DNA of 64,000 nt, taken from contig NZ_NWVC01000001.1 of the NCBI RefSeq assembly GCF_002374855.1, forward strand, positions 248,001 through 312,000. Reading direction: 5' to 3'. The notes below the pieces were generated by a model. It was not told where the DNA came from. It saw only the letters and a list, made by a program, of their open reading frames with translations, and searched no databases. Made by a program: the position numbers and the translations under genes. Position 1 is the stretch's first letter; each line of letters begins with the position of its first letter. Of this stretch, positions 44,632 to 52,391 are shown piece by piece. Origin of the DNA: Sphingomonas adhaesiva. Lineage in GTDB: Bacteria; Pseudomonadota; Alphaproteobacteria; Sphingomonadales; Sphingomonadaceae.

Positions 44632-44809
44632 CGGCGATGCGCCGCTCGGCCTGGACCAGCACCGCCAGCGGTTCGAATCGCGCCGCTTCCGGCTGGCCGC
44701 GCAGCACCGCGACGATGCGCGCCATGTTCGGCGCCAGCGTCGCCGCCATCGCATAGCCCACCAGCGTCAGCGCGCCGCCGAAGATCATCACCGCCAGAAC
44801 CGTCGCCAT
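44570..44809 (-). CDS. Small single-span membrane protein, hypothetical
   Basis: 79 aa. One N-terminal hydrophobic segment (MATVLAVMIFGGALTLVGYA, to about residue 27) and a basic, probably cytoplasmic tail (QAERRIAVRRWAG...RTVRQREA). ATG 44809 has GAGGAGG 7 bp upstream, which supports it as a real gene despite its size and the 62-bp convergent overlap with pssA. Two tandem LexA-type boxes (44946-44984) and a TTGACA -35 element lie upstream on its strand. Unknown family; see findings. Confidence 0.62.
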   Translation of the reverse strand: MATVLAVMIFGGALTLVGYAMAATLAPNMARIVAVLRGQPEAARFEPLAVLVQAERRIAVRRWAGSTMQARTVRQREAA

Positions 44810-44945
44810 CGTCCGCCTCCTCAATCGTCCCACGCGAACCCGAGCACGCCAATCACCGGAATCCCTGCAAGGTTCCGGATATTCGTTCCGAAGCGGCACT
44901 TTGTGTCGCGGCCCCGTAACGAAAATCGGCGCAAACCTGAGCGAG

Positions 44946-44984
44946 GTTCGCCCTCTGTTCCGCCGCCTTGTTCCACCTCTGTTC
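44946..44984 (-). promoter_or_regulatory. Tandem LexA-type SOS boxes
   Basis: GTTCGCCCTCTGTTC (44946-44960) and GTTCCACCTCTGTTC (44970-44984) both match GTTC-N7-GTTC exactly and are 24 bp apart centre to centre. On the minus strand they begin just downstream of a perfect TTGACA, where LexA would block initiation. The plus-strand rpsB promoter lies 27 bp beyond. Confidence 0.6.
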
Positions 44985-45058
44985 CGGCGTGTCAAGCGGC
45001 AAGGGGGCACTTGTCTTCCATGGTCGATTGCGCTAAGCGCCCCGCCTCAACCCCGCAT

Positions 45059-45113
45059 GGGAAGCATCATCAACCGGTGCGCCGGCCTTCGAGGCACGCG
45101 TCACTCGCTTCCC
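45059..45113 (+). promoter_or_regulatory. Candidate rpsB leader structure (S2 autoregulation)
   Basis: Between the rpsB promoter and its start, GGGAAGC (45059-45065) pairs with GCTTCCC (45107-45113), and the enclosed stretch contains CCGG-TGCG-CCGG and GCC-TTCGA-GGC hairpins. A closed multibranch leader before rpsB is typical of ribosomal-protein autoregulation, known for S2 in other proteobacteria; this is inference. Confidence 0.4.
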
Positions 45114-45141
45114 AGAGGCTTAACCGGAAGGAACATATCCC

Positions 45142-45933
45142 ATGGCGGCACCTGTCGTCTCGATGCAGCAGCTGATCGAAACCGGCGCGCACTTCGGCCA
45201 CCAGACGCACCGCTGGAACCCGAAGATGAAGCCCTACATCTTCGGTGAGCGCAACGGCGTCCACATCATCGACCTGTCGCAGACCGTGCCGCTGTTCGCG
45301 CGCGCGCTGGAATTCGTGTCGCAGTCGGTGGCTCAGGGCGGCAAGGTGCTGTTCGTCGGCACCAAGCGCCAGGCGCAGGAGCCGGTCGCCGACGCCGCGC
45401 GCCGTGCGGGCCAGCATTTCGTCAACCACCGCTGGCTGGGCGGGATGCTGACCAACTGGAAGACGATCAGCAACTCGATCAAGCGTCTGAAGGCGCTGGA
45501 AGAGCAGCTGTCGGGCAACACCGCGGGCCTGACCAAGAAGGAAGTGCTGCAGCTGACCCGCGAGCGCGACAAGCTGGAGCTGTCGCTGGGCGGTATCCGC
45601 GACATGGGCGGCGTGCCGGACGTGATGTTCGTGATCGACGCCAACAAGGAAGAGCTGGCGATCAAGGAAGCCAACACGCTGGGCATCCCGGTCGTCGCGA
45701 TCCTCGATTCGAACGTGTCGCCGGACGGCATCGCCTTCCCGGTGCCCGCCAATGACGACGCGGCGCGCGCGATCCGCCTGTATTGCGAGGCGATCGCGAT
45801 CGCCGCGACCCGTGGCAACCAGCAGCAGCAGGCCAGCCGCGGCGTCGACCTGGGCGCGATGAGCGAGCCGCCCGCTGAGGAGGCGCTGGCCGAGGCCCCG
45901 GCCGCTGCCGAGGGCGAAGCCGCCACCGCGTAA
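45142..45933 (+). CDS. rpsB: 30S ribosomal protein S2
   Basis: 263 aa. The start [24 protein letters not shown], the [12 protein letters not shown] segment, [14 protein letters not shown] and [12 protein letters not shown] are unmistakable. The last 30 residues are an Ala/Glu-rich extension. GGAAGGAA lies 8 bp before the ATG. First gene of the rpsB-tsf-pyrH-frr cluster. Confidence 0.99.
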   Translation: MAAPVVSMQQLIETGAHFGHQTHRWNPKMKPYIFGERNGVHIIDLSQTVPLFARALEFVSQSVAQGGKVLFVGTKRQAQEPVADAARRAGQHFVNHRWLGGMLTNWKTISNSIKRLKALEEQLSGNTAGLTKKEVLQLTRERDKLELSLGGIRDMGGVPDVMFVIDANKEELAIKEANTLGIPVVAILDSNVSPDGIAFPVPANDDAARAIRLYCEAIAIAATRGNQQQQASRGVDLGAMSEPPAEEALAEAPAAAEGEAATA

Positions 45934-45951
45934 GCGACGCGCGAATGTCAT

Positions 45952-45973
45952 GGAGGCTCCCTATGGAGCCTCC
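45952..45973 (+). terminator. Hairpin between rpsB and tsf (attenuator-like)
   Basis: GGAGGCTCC-CTAT-GGAGCCTCC is a perfect 9-bp hairpin 19 bp after the rpsB stop. It is followed only by CCGATTTCCC, so it may stabilise rpsB mRNA or partly stop transcription before tsf. Confidence 0.5.
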
Positions 45974-46048
45974 CCGATTTCCCGTTCGAGGCGCGGCGGT
46001 TCGCATCCGGATCGTCGCGCTTCGGCGCATCTGAGTGAGGACAGTATA

Positions 46049-46984
46049 ATGGCCGATATCACGGCAGCGATGGTCAAGGACCTGCGCGAGAAGAGCGGCG
46101 CGGGCATGATGGATTGCAAGAAGGCGCTGAACGAGGCCGGCGGCGACATGGACGCCGCGCTGGACTGGCTGCGCACTAAGGGCTTGGCCGCGGCGCAGAA
46201 GAAGTCGAGCCGCACGGCCGCCGAAGGTCTGGTCGGCGTCGCCGTCTCCGGCACCACGGGCGCGGTGGTCGAGGTCAATTCCGAGACCGACTTCGTCGCC
46301 AAGAACGAGCAGTTCCAGGGCTTCGTGCGTGACGTGACGCAGATTGCGCTCGCCACCGGCGGTGACGTCGATGCGATCAAGGGCGCGGCGATGCCGTCGG
46401 GCAAGACCGTCGAGGAGGCGCTGACCAACAACATCGCCACGATCGGCGAGAACCAGTCGATCCGCCGCGCCAAGCGTCTGGAAGTGTCGAAGGGCGCGGT
46501 CGTGTCCTACGTCCACAACCAGCAGGCGCCGGGCATGGGCAAGATCGGCGTGCTCGTCGCGCTCGAATCGGATGCCTCGGACGAGGTGCTGCAGAAGCTG
46601 GGCCGCGACCTGGCGATGCACGTCGCCGCGGCGTTCCCGAAGGCGCTGAACGAGGGCGACCTGGACGAGGCCGAGATCGAGCGCGAGCGCGCGATCGCGA
46701 CCGAAAAGGCTGCCGAATCCGGCAAGCCGGCCGACATCATCGCCAAGATGGTCGAGGGCTCGATCGCCAAGTACCGCAAGGAACACGCGCTGGTCAGCCA
46801 GCTGTTCGTGATGGACGGCAAGACCAAGATCAGCGACGTCGTCGCCAAGGCGGGCAAGGATGCCGGGGCGCAGATCGTCCTGAAGGACTATGTCCGCTTC
46901 CAGCTGGGCGAGGGCATCGAGAAGGAAGTGTCCGACTTCGCGGCCGAAGTCGCTGCCGCATCGGGCGTGCCGCAGCACGCCTGA
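46049..46984 (+). CDS. tsf: Elongation factor Ts
   Basis: Nucleotide-exchange factor for EF-Tu; 311 aa. The N-terminal UBA-like part with [19 protein letters not shown], then SEGLVG-like [11 protein letters not shown], the [13 protein letters not shown] core signature and the duplicated dimerisation core ending with [19 protein letters not shown] 46049 has GAGG 8 bp upstream. Confidence 0.99.
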   Translation: MADITAAMVKDLREKSGAGMMDCKKALNEAGGDMDAALDWLRTKGLAAAQKKSSRTAAEGLVGVAVSGTTGAVVEVNSETDFVAKNEQFQGFVRDVTQIALATGGDVDAIKGAAMPSGKTVEEALTNNIATIGENQSIRRAKRLEVSKGAVVSYVHNQQAPGMGKIGVLVALESDASDEVLQKLGRDLAMHVAAAFPKALNEGDLDEAEIERERAIATEKAAESGKPADIIAKMVEGSIAKYRKEHALVSQLFVMDGKTKISDVVAKAGKDAGAQIVLKDYVRFQLGEGIEKEVSDFAAEVAAASGVPQHA

Positions 46985-47022
46985 CGCGCGCGCCCGGCGC
47001 CTGCGCCGGGCCGCATCACGAG

Positions 47023-47053
47023 CCGCCGCGCCGGGTGACCGGGGCGGCGGTTT
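47023..47053 (+). terminator. Terminator-like hairpin after tsf
   Basis: A 12-bp stem with one mismatch (47023-47034 with 47039-47050), loop GTGA, then TTT. A second hairpin without T-run (46992-47011) precedes it. Together they fill the tsf-pyrH gap. Confidence 0.45.
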
Positions 47054-47153
47054 GCATGTCGGCGCGGGCGGGGGCGTCGCCCTTGTCAACCCATTGCCAG
47101 TCGCGGGCCCCGCGCCTAGGGTCCGCGCGCCTTTCCAACAGCGTCCGGATCCC

Positions 47154-47885
47154 ATGACCCATCCCCGTTTCAAGCGCATCCTCCTGAAACTGTCGGGCGA
47201 AGTGTTGATGGGGGCCGACGGTCTGGCGATCGACCCCGCCGTCACCGCGCGCGTCGCGGAGGAGATCGCCGACGTGAAGGCGCAGGGCTATGAGCTGTGC
47301 GTCGTCGTCGGCGGGGGCAACATCTTCCGCGGGCTGGCCGCCGCGGCCAAGGGGTTCGAGCGCGGCACCGCCGATTACATGGGCATGCTGGCGACGGTGA
47401 TGAACGCGCTGGCGGTGCAGAACGCGCTGGAGCAGATCGGCGTCGACACGCGCGTCCAGTCCGCGATCCCGATGCAGTCGGTGTGCGAACCGTTCATCCG
47501 CCGCCGCGCGGAACGGCACCTGGAAAAGGGCCGCGTGGTGATCTTCGCCGCGGGCGTCGGTTCGCCGTTCTTCACCACCGACAGCGGCGCGGCGCTGCGT
47601 GCCGCGGAGCTGAACTGCGACGCACTGTTCAAGGGCACGTCGGTGGACGGTGTCTATGATGCCGATCCGAAGAAGGTGGCGGGCGCGACCCGTTACGAAA
47701 CCGTCAGTTACGACACGGTTCTGGCAAAGAACCTGAAGGTGATGGATGCCAGCGCGATCGCGCTGTGCCGTGATTCGAACATCCCGATCGTCGTCTTCAA
47801 CATCCGCGAACACGGCAATTTCGCCGCCGTGCTGCGCGGAGAGGGCGTGTCGACCGTGGTGCAGAAAGAGATGGAGACCAAGTAA
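47154..47885 (+). CDS. pyrH: Uridylate kinase
   Basis: Hexameric UMP kinase, 243 aa. Start [27 protein letters not shown], the [15 protein letters not shown] segment and [13 protein letters not shown] are diagnostic. Its TAA shares one base with the frr ATG. Confidence 0.98.
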   Translation: MTHPRFKRILLKLSGEVLMGADGLAIDPAVTARVAEEIADVKAQGYELCVVVGGGNIFRGLAAAAKGFERGTADYMGMLATVMNALAVQNALEQIGVDTRVQSAIPMQSVCEPFIRRRAERHLEKGRVVIFAAGVGSPFFTTDSGAALRAAELNCDALFKGTSVDGVYDADPKKVAGATRYETVSYDTVLAKNLKVMDASAIALCRDSNIPIVVFNIREHGNFAAVLRGEGVSTVVQKEMETK

Positions 47886-48442
47886 TGCCCGCGTATGACA
47901 AGGCCGACCTGGAGCGGCGCATGAACGGTGCGGTCGAATCGCTGAAGGGCGATCTGGGCGGCCTGCGCACCGGGCGCGCCGCGGTGTCGCTGCTCGATCC
48001 GGTGACCGTCGAGGTCTATGGCGCTCACATGCCGCTCAACCAGGTGGCGACCGTGTCCGCGCCCGAGCCGCGGATGCTGTCGGTGCAGGTGTGGGACAAG
48101 ACCAATGTCGGCCCCGTGGAAAAGGCGATCCGCTCGGCCGGGCTGGGGCTGAACCCGATCAACGACGGCAACACGCTGCGCCTGCCGATCCCCGACCTGA
48201 CCGAGGAGCGGCGCAAGGAACTGGCCAAGCTGGCCGGGCAATATTCGGAAAAGGCCAAGGTGGCGGTGCGCAACGTGCGCCGCGACGGCATGGACGCGCT
48301 GAAGACCGACGAGAAGAAGGGCGTGTTCGGCGAGGACGAGCGCAAGCGCCACGAAGCCGAGGTGCAGAAGCTGACCGACGCGACGATCGCCGACATCGAC
48401 ACGGTGGCGGCCGCCAAGGAAAAGGAAATCCTCGGCAAGTGA
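47885..48442 (+). CDS. frr: Ribosome recycling factor
   Basis: With EF-G splits post-termination ribosomes. 185 aa, normal size. Segments [62 protein letters not shown] and [12 protein letters not shown] match the family. Confidence 0.98.
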   Translation: MPAYDKADLERRMNGAVESLKGDLGGLRTGRAAVSLLDPVTVEVYGAHMPLNQVATVSAPEPRMLSVQVWDKTNVGPVEKAIRSAGLGLNPINDGNTLRLPIPDLTEERRKELAKLAGQYSEKAKVAVRNVRRDGMDALKTDEKKGVFGEDERKRHEAEVQKLTDATIADIDTVAAAKEKEILGK

Positions 48443-48473
48443 TGGCCGTGGGGGCCAGGGGCGCGCGCAGGTG

Positions 48474-49205
48474 ATGGCGACCGCGGCGGCATCGCAGCCG
48501 GTGGCGCAGCACATGCCGCGCCACGTGGCGATCATCATGGACGGCAACGGCCGCTGGGCCGCGCAGCGCCACCTGCCGCGCGCCGCCGGGCACCGTGCGG
48601 GGGTGGAGGCGGTGCGCGCGGTGACGCGCGCGGCGCGTGCGATGGGCGTGCAGGCGCTGACGCTCTACGCCTTCTCCTCCGAAAACTGGCGCCGGCCGGC
48701 TGAGGAGGTCAGCGGGCTGATGGGCCTGTTGAAATTCTTCATCCGCAACGACCTGGCCGAACTGGTGCGCGAGAATGTGCGGCTACGCGTGATCGGCGAC
48801 TATCGCCGTTTCCCGGCCGACGTCGTCGCGCTGGTCGACGATGCGCTGGGGCGGACCGCCGCGAACACCGGCCCGATCCTGGCGATCGCGCTGAATTACG
48901 GCGCGCAGGCCGAACTGGTCACCGCGGCGCAGCGGCTGGCGGCGCGCGCCGCGGCGGGCGCGATTCCCGTGGAGGCGATCGACGGCGACGCGATCGAGGC
49001 GGAGCTGGAAACGCGCGAACTGCCCCCGCTGGACCTGCTGATCCGCACGTCGGGCGAACAGCGGCTGTCGAATTTCCTGTTGTGGCAGGCGGCCTATGCC
49101 GAATTGCTGTTCGTCGACACGTTGTGGCCCGATTTCGGCCCCGACGATCTGGCCGATGCGATCCGCGCCTTCGGTCAGCGCCAGCGCCGCTACGGCGGGC
49201 TGTGA
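48474..49205 (+). CDS. uppS: Isoprenyl transferase (undecaprenyl diphosphate synthase)
   Basis: Makes the C55 lipid carrier for peptidoglycan and polysaccharides. 243 aa with catalytic Asp23 in IIMDGNGRWA, LTLYAFSSENWRRP, ALNYGAQAEL and DLLIRTSGEQRLSNFLLWQAAYAEL. GTG 48471 directly before the ATG is an alternative start. Confidence 0.97.
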   Translation: MATAAASQPVAQHMPRHVAIIMDGNGRWAAQRHLPRAAGHRAGVEAVRAVTRAARAMGVQALTLYAFSSENWRRPAEEVSGLMGLLKFFIRNDLAELVRENVRLRVIGDYRRFPADVVALVDDALGRTAANTGPILAIALNYGAQAELVTAAQRLAARAAAGAIPVEAIDGDAIEAELETRELPPLDLLIRTSGEQRLSNFLLWQAAYAELLFVDTLWPDFGPDDLADAIRAFGQRQRRYGGL

Positions 49206-49215
49206 GCGACCGCGC

Positions 49216-50049
49216 ATGAGCGATCCGTCGCCGTCATCCTTTCCGCCGACGCCCGATGCGGCGCTGCGCACGCCGTCCAACCTGCGCCTCAGGATGATCG
49301 CCAGCGTCGCGATGATCGCGGTCGCCAGCCTTGCGCTGGTCCTGGGCGACATCGCCTTCTGGCTGCTGGCGGTGGTGGTCGCGCTGTTCATGATGGCCGA
49401 ATGGGGCGATCTGCAGAAGGTGCCGCCCAAGACCAAGCGGCTGGCGCAATTCGCGCTCAGCGTGCCGCTGGCGACGATGGCGCCGGCGTGGCTGATCCTG
49501 GAAACCCACGACTTCTTCACGCTGGGGCTGCTCGCTGGTGCCGCGTTCTTCATCGCGATCGTCACGCGGTTGCCGCGGCTGGCGCTGGGCGTCGTCTATT
49601 GCGGGCTGCCGGTGCTGGCGCTGGTGTTCCTGCGCCGGCAGGACGACGGGCTGCTCTATGCCTTCTGGGCGATGGCGCTGGTGTGGGCGTGCGATATCGG
49701 CGCGTTCTTCGCCGGGCGGTCGATCGGCGGGCCGAAGCTGGCGCCGCGTCTGTCGCCGAACAAGACCTGGGCCGGGCTGGGCGGGGGCGTGCTCGCCGCC
49801 GGCGCGCTGGGGCTGCTGCTGTGGGCGCAGGCGGGGCTGCCCGGGCTGCTGGCCGCCATGTCGCCGCTGCTGGCGGTGCTGGCGCAGGGCGGGGACCTGT
49901 ACGAAAGCTGGCTGAAGCGCGTCGCGGGCGTCAAGGATTCGGGCAATGTCCTGCCCGGCCATGGCGGGGTGCTGGACCGGATCGACGGACTGGTCCCGGT
50001 CGCGCCGGTCGCCGCAATGCTGGTCGCCATTCCGCAGATATTCTCATGA
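49216..50049 (+). CDS. cdsA: Phosphatidate cytidylyltransferase
   Basis: Forms CDP-diacylglycerol from phosphatidate and CTP; 277-aa inner-membrane enzyme with about eight hydrophobic segments. The family signature is complete near the C-terminus: SWLKRVAGVKDSGNVLPGHG followed by GVLDRIDGL. The TGA overlaps the dxr ATG. It supplies pssA at 43816. Confidence 0.97.
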   Translation: MSDPSPSSFPPTPDAALRTPSNLRLRMIASVAMIAVASLALVLGDIAFWLLAVVVALFMMAEWGDLQKVPPKTKRLAQFALSVPLATMAPAWLILETHDFFTLGLLAGAAFFIAIVTRLPRLALGVVYCGLPVLALVFLRRQDDGLLYAFWAMALVWACDIGAFFAGRSIGGPKLAPRLSPNKTWAGLGGGVLAAGALGLLLWAQAGLPGLLAAMSPLLAVLAQGGDLYESWLKRVAGVKDSGNVLPGHGGVLDRIDGLVPVAPVAAMLVAIPQIFS

Positions 50050-51203
50050 GGACGGTGACGATCCTGGGGGCGACCGGATCGGTCGGCACCTCCACGCTGG
50101 ACCTGGTCGAGCGTGAGCCGGAGCGGTTCCGCGTCCGCGCGCTGACCGCGCATCGCGACGTCGCCAAGCTGGCTGCTGCCGCGATCCGCACCCGCGCGGA
50201 AATGGCGGTGGTCGCGGACGAGGCATGCCTGCCTGCTCTGCGCGAGGCGCTGGCAGGCACCGGCATCGCCGCGGCGGGCGGCGAGCAGGCGGTGTGCGAG
50301 GCGGCGGGATCGGGCGCCGACTGGACGATGGGCGCGATCGTCGGCTGTGCCGGGCTGAAACCGGTACTGGCCGCGATCGAGCGTGGCGGCACCGTGGTGC
50401 TGGCCAACAAGGAGCCGCTGGTGTCCGCCGGCGCGATCGTGATGGCCGCCGCGCGCGACCATGGCGCGACGGTGCTGCCCGCCGACAGCGAGCATAATGC
50501 GATCTTCCAGTGCCTGGACATGATGCGGCCCGAACGGGTCCGGCGCATCATCCTGACCGCCAGCGGCGGGCCGTTCCGCGACTGGTCGCTCGACCGGATG
50601 GCATCGGTCACCCCGGCGCAGGCGGTCGCGCACCCCAATTGGTCGATGGGCGCGAAGATCTCGATCGACAGCGCCACGATGATGAATAAGGGGCTGGAAC
50701 TGATCGAGGCGGCGGTGCTGTTCCCGGTCGAGCCGGCGCGGATCGAAATCGTGATCCACCGCCAGTCGGTGATCCATTCCATGGTCGATTATGTCGACGG
50801 GTCGATGCTGGCGCAGCTGGGGCCGAGCGACATGCGCGTGCCGATCGCGCATTGCCTGGCGTGGCCGGACCGGATGGCGACGCCGATGGAGCCGCTGGAC
50901 CTGGTGAAGCTGGGCCGGCTGGATTTCGAGGCGCCCGATCCCGTGCGCTTCCGCTCGCTGGCGCTGGCGCGCGCGGCGGTGGAGGCGGGCGGCGCACGCC
51001 CTGCGATCCTGAACGCCGCGAACGAAGTGGCGGTGGCGGCATTTCTGGCGGGTAACATCGCGTTTCTTGAAATCGCCGCAATCGTGGACGATACGTTGCA
51101 GCGCTATGATCCGGCCGCGCCGGACACGCTCGACGCGGTGTTGCACGTCGATGCGCGGGCGCGGGAGTTCGCCGGTGAGCGCGTGAAGGATTGCGTGGCT
51201 TGA
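50046..51203 (+). CDS. dxr: 1-deoxy-D-xylulose 5-phosphate reductoisomerase
   Basis: Second step of the MEP isoprenoid pathway; 385 aa. NADPH site GATGSVG at 8-14, metal/substrate segments LPADSEHNAIFQ, TASGGPFRDW, HPNWSMGAKISIDSATMMNKGLE-type region and the C-terminal LNAANEVAVAAFL. It feeds UppS with precursors. ATGA overlap with cdsA; its TGA overlaps the rseP TTG. Confidence 0.98.
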   Translation: MRTVTILGATGSVGTSTLDLVEREPERFRVRALTAHRDVAKLAAAAIRTRAEMAVVADEACLPALREALAGTGIAAAGGEQAVCEAAGSGADWTMGAIVGCAGLKPVLAAIERGGTVVLANKEPLVSAGAIVMAAARDHGATVLPADSEHNAIFQCLDMMRPERVRRIILTASGGPFRDWSLDRMASVTPAQAVAHPNWSMGAKISIDSATMMNKGLELIEAAVLFPVEPARIEIVIHRQSVIHSMVDYVDGSMLAQLGPSDMRVPIAHCLAWPDRMATPMEPLDLVKLGRLDFEAPDPVRFRSLALARAAVEAGGARPAILNAANEVAVAAFLAGNIAFLEIAAIVDDTLQRYDPAAPDTLDAVLHVDARAREFAGERVKDCVA

Positions 51204-52333
51204 TCCAGACCCCCGGACTGCTGCTGACCCTGCTGGCCTTCGTGCTGGTGATCGGCCCGCTCGTCTTCGTGCATGAGCTGGGCCATTATGCCGCGGGCCG
51301 CTGGTTCGGGATCAAGGCGGACGTCTTCTCGATCGGTTTCGGGCGCGAGATTGCGGGCTGGACCGACCGGCGCGGTACGCGGTGGAAGATCGCGTGGCTG
51401 CCGCTGGGCGGCTATGTGAAGTTCGCGGGCGATATGAACCCCGCCGGACAGCCCGACGCCGACTGGCTGGCGCTGCCCGTCGAGGAGCGTCGCCGGACCT
51501 TCCAGGCAAAGCCGGTATGGCAGCGCGCGATCGTCGTCGCCGCCGGGCCGGTGATCAATTTCGTGCTCGCGATCCTGATCCTGGCGGGCTTCGCGCTCGC
51601 GTACGGCGATGCGCAGACGCCCGCCGTGGTGGGGCAGGCGATGCCCGGCACCGTCGCGCAGCAGATCGGCCTGCGCGCGGGCGACCGCGTCACCGCGCTG
51701 GGCGGGCGCCCGGTCGAAACGTTCGAGGATATGGTGCGGTTCGTGAAGATCCGCGCCGGGGAGCAGGTGCGCGTCGACTATGTGCGCGACGGCGCGCCGA
51801 TGCACGTCGACGCGACGATCGCGACACAAGTGCAGCGCGACCGCTTCGGCAACGAATTCCGCGTCGGCCTTCTGGGCATCCGCCCCGCCGCGCCGGTGGT
51901 GCGGCAGGTCGGCGTGCTGGAGGCACCGGTAATCGCGGTGCAGCGCACCGGGCAGATCGTGCAGATGATGGTCGAGACGATCGGCCAGATCGTCAGCGGG
52001 CGGCGTTCGGTGAAGGAACTGGGCGGGCCGCTGTCGATCGCGAAGGTATCCGGCGAGCAGATCACGCTGGGGCCGGAGGCGTTCGTTTTCCTGATCGCGC
52101 TGGTTTCGATCAATCTGGGGTTCATCAACCTGCTGCCAGTGCCGATGCTGGATGGCGGGCACCTGCTGTTCTATGCGATCGAGGCGGTGCGGCGGCGGCC
52201 GGTAGCGCCGCAGACGATGGAATGGGCCTATCGCGGCGGGTTGATGGCGGTTCTGGCGCTGATGCTGCTGGTGACGTTCAACGATCTCGGCAACTTCGGC
52301 CTGTGGCGGCATCTGGCCTGCTTGATCGGTTGA
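51200..52333 (+). CDS. rseP: Site-2 protease RseP (M50 zinc metalloprotease)
   Basis: Intramembrane protease that releases envelope-stress sigma factors by cutting anti-sigma factors. 377 aa: zinc motif His25-Glu-Leu-Gly-His29 in the first membrane segment, one PDZ domain (about 125-205, QQIGLRAGDRVTALGGRPVETFED), and the LDGG motif with Asp318 (LLPVPMLDGGH). The start is TTG 51200, overlapping the dxr stop (TTGA); TTG 51191 is the alternative. Confidence 0.94.
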   Translation: MIQTPGLLLTLLAFVLVIGPLVFVHELGHYAAGRWFGIKADVFSIGFGREIAGWTDRRGTRWKIAWLPLGGYVKFAGDMNPAGQPDADWLALPVEERRRTFQAKPVWQRAIVVAAGPVINFVLAILILAGFALAYGDAQTPAVVGQAMPGTVAQQIGLRAGDRVTALGGRPVETFEDMVRFVKIRAGEQVRVDYVRDGAPMHVDATIATQVQRDRFGNEFRVGLLGIRPAAPVVRQVGVLEAPVIAVQRTGQIVQMMVETIGQIVSGRRSVKELGGPLSIAKVSGEQITLGPEAFVFLIALVSINLGFINLLPVPMLDGGHLLFYAIEAVRRRPVAPQTMEWAYRGGLMAVLALMLLVTFNDLGNFGLWRHLACLIG

Positions 52334-52391
52334 CCAAGGTAAGGCAGGGCGACGCTGCGGCGCTCTGCGGTTTCTCTCGGGTGGGATTTTG

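Larger units (their letters stand above)
44810..45141. other. Intergenic region with SOS boxes, rpsB promoter and leader
   Basis: 332 bp without a protein gene. It holds the start side of the minus-strand small gene, two LexA-type boxes, a minus-strand TTGACA (44995-44990), a plus-strand promoter (TTGTCT 45011-45016, 17 bp, TAAGCG 45034-45039) that fits rpsB, and the folded rpsB leader. No other ORF with a ribosome site was seen. Confidence 0.6.

Noticed and set aside
46992..47011. GC hairpin after tsf as a terminator
   Set aside because: Perfect stem but no T-run; the hairpin at 47023-47053 with TTT is the better candidate.
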